DNA from: Planctomycetota bacterium
GTDB lineage: Bacteria > Planctomycetota > UBA11346
Direction of reading: 5' to 3'
Assembly (NCBI GenBank): GCA_024641365.1
Contig: JAHEDF010000275.1
Coordinates: 1-5,765 of the forward strand
DNA: 5,765 nucleotides
The notes below the pieces were generated by a model. That model did not search any database. It saw only the letters and a list, made by a program, of their open reading frames with translations, and was not told the origin of the DNA. The number at the start of each line of letters is the position of its first letter. Positions within the stretch are counted from its first letter, which is position 1. Positions 5,528 through 5,765 of this stretch are shown in pieces. Made by a program: the position numbers and the translations under genes.

Positions 5528-5765
5528 TTACTGTAAATCTTTTAATGCGGCAATAACCGCAGCAACATCTGGTAATTCATTTGCTGGGCGATCTGTGAGC
5601 GTTGGGAAAATGCGCAAATTGTCATTGGGTAAAATATGAATGACCGACTCATCAATAACACCATGCTCGTTATAGACTTGTGTTATATCTAAGCCCAAAT
5701 GGTGTGCCATGAATGGATACATGGCTGCTCGTTTGCTTGGGCCGTAGTCGTGTCCTTCGTGAGCG
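5528..5765 (-). CDS. Alpha/beta-hydrolase (esterase/dienelactone hydrolase-like), C-terminal fragment
   Basis: The reading frame is open to the right window edge and gives 78 C-terminal residues. An internal Met at 5720-5722 is not the true start, because the frame and a conserved motif continue upstream of it. Beyond it the sequence reads HEGHDYGPSKRAAMYPFMAHHLGL, split here only for description (EGHDYG, then KRAAMYPF, then HHLGL). In serine hydrolases of the dienelactone-hydrolase, acetyl-xylan-esterase and prolyl-oligopeptidase type, an EGHDYG-like segment near the C-terminus carries the catalytic His, followed by a final amphipathic helix. The nucleophile Ser and the Asp would be outside the window, so the exact activity cannot be stated. 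After the fold ends there is a 45-residue tail (NEHGVIDESVIHILP...). The gene converges on the ABC gene pair with no bases between the two stop codons. Confidence 0.65.
   Translation of the reverse strand, partial: AHEGHDYGPSKRAAMYPFMAHHLGLDITQVYNEHGVIDESVIHILPNDNLRIFPTLTDRPANELPDVAAVIAALKDLQ

Noticed and set aside
5546..5561. Hairpin TGCGG/CCGCA as a terminator between the convergent genes
   Set aside because: It lies inside the hydrolase coding sequence, has only 5 bp, and no T-run follows on either strand.
5528..5722. A self-contained 64-codon minus-strand gene starting at 5722
   Set aside because: The frame stays open to the window edge, and the conserved EGHDYG segment lies upstream of that Met. 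This is the end of a longer hydrolase gene.

Overview
The window is an ordinary-looking stretch of a bacterial chromosome. It holds five protein genes, two of them cut by the window edges, and one repeat-rich intergenic region. The taxonomic signal is weak. The coding regions use TTA for many leucines and look moderately AT-leaning by eye. GalE aligns almost without gaps to my recollection of the E. coli enzyme. None of the three visible start codons has a clear Shine-Dalgarno sequence, and the intergenic DNA carries CACAGAG/CTCCGTG-type nonamer repeats. I cannot place the organism more firmly than a Gram-negative-like bacterium, for example an atypical gammaproteobacterium or a member of the Planctomycetes/Verrucomicrobia group.

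Layout, left to right: (1) the C-terminus of an AAG/MPG-type DNA-3-methyladenine glycosylase, + strand; (2) a 141-bp gap holding a short CTCCGT nonamer array; (3) a complete galE for UDP-glucose 4-epimerase; (4) a gap of about 550 bp dominated by a nested inverted repeat, with two perfect 24-bp arm pairs and a weaker outer pair, followed by an unassigned 5' region for the next gene; (5) two adjacent half-size ABC exporter genes in the same direction, 42 bp apart; (6) the C-terminal end of an alpha/beta-hydrolase on the minus strand, whose stop codon directly abuts the stop codon of the second ABC gene.

The two ABC genes very probably form one operon encoding a heterodimeric exporter. Each has a six-helix transmembrane domain plus one nucleotide-binding domain (NBD), and their defects are complementary. 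The first has an intact LSGGQ signature but lacks the catalytic Glu, the switch His and the A-loop aromatic. The second keeps all three but has a changed signature (LSHGQ) and X-loop. The pair should therefore have one hydrolytic and one degenerate ATP site, as in the TM287/288, BmrCD and LmrCD class. The substrate cannot be read from the sequence.

The GalE has Cys at the position equivalent to E. coli Tyr299, which predicts that it also accepts N-acetylated sugars. That would link it to cell-surface polysaccharide synthesis rather than only to galactose use. I see no convincing new multi-gene system. The least explained signals are the nested inverted repeat with its nonamer units, and small hairpins that end one base before the start codon of both ABC genes.
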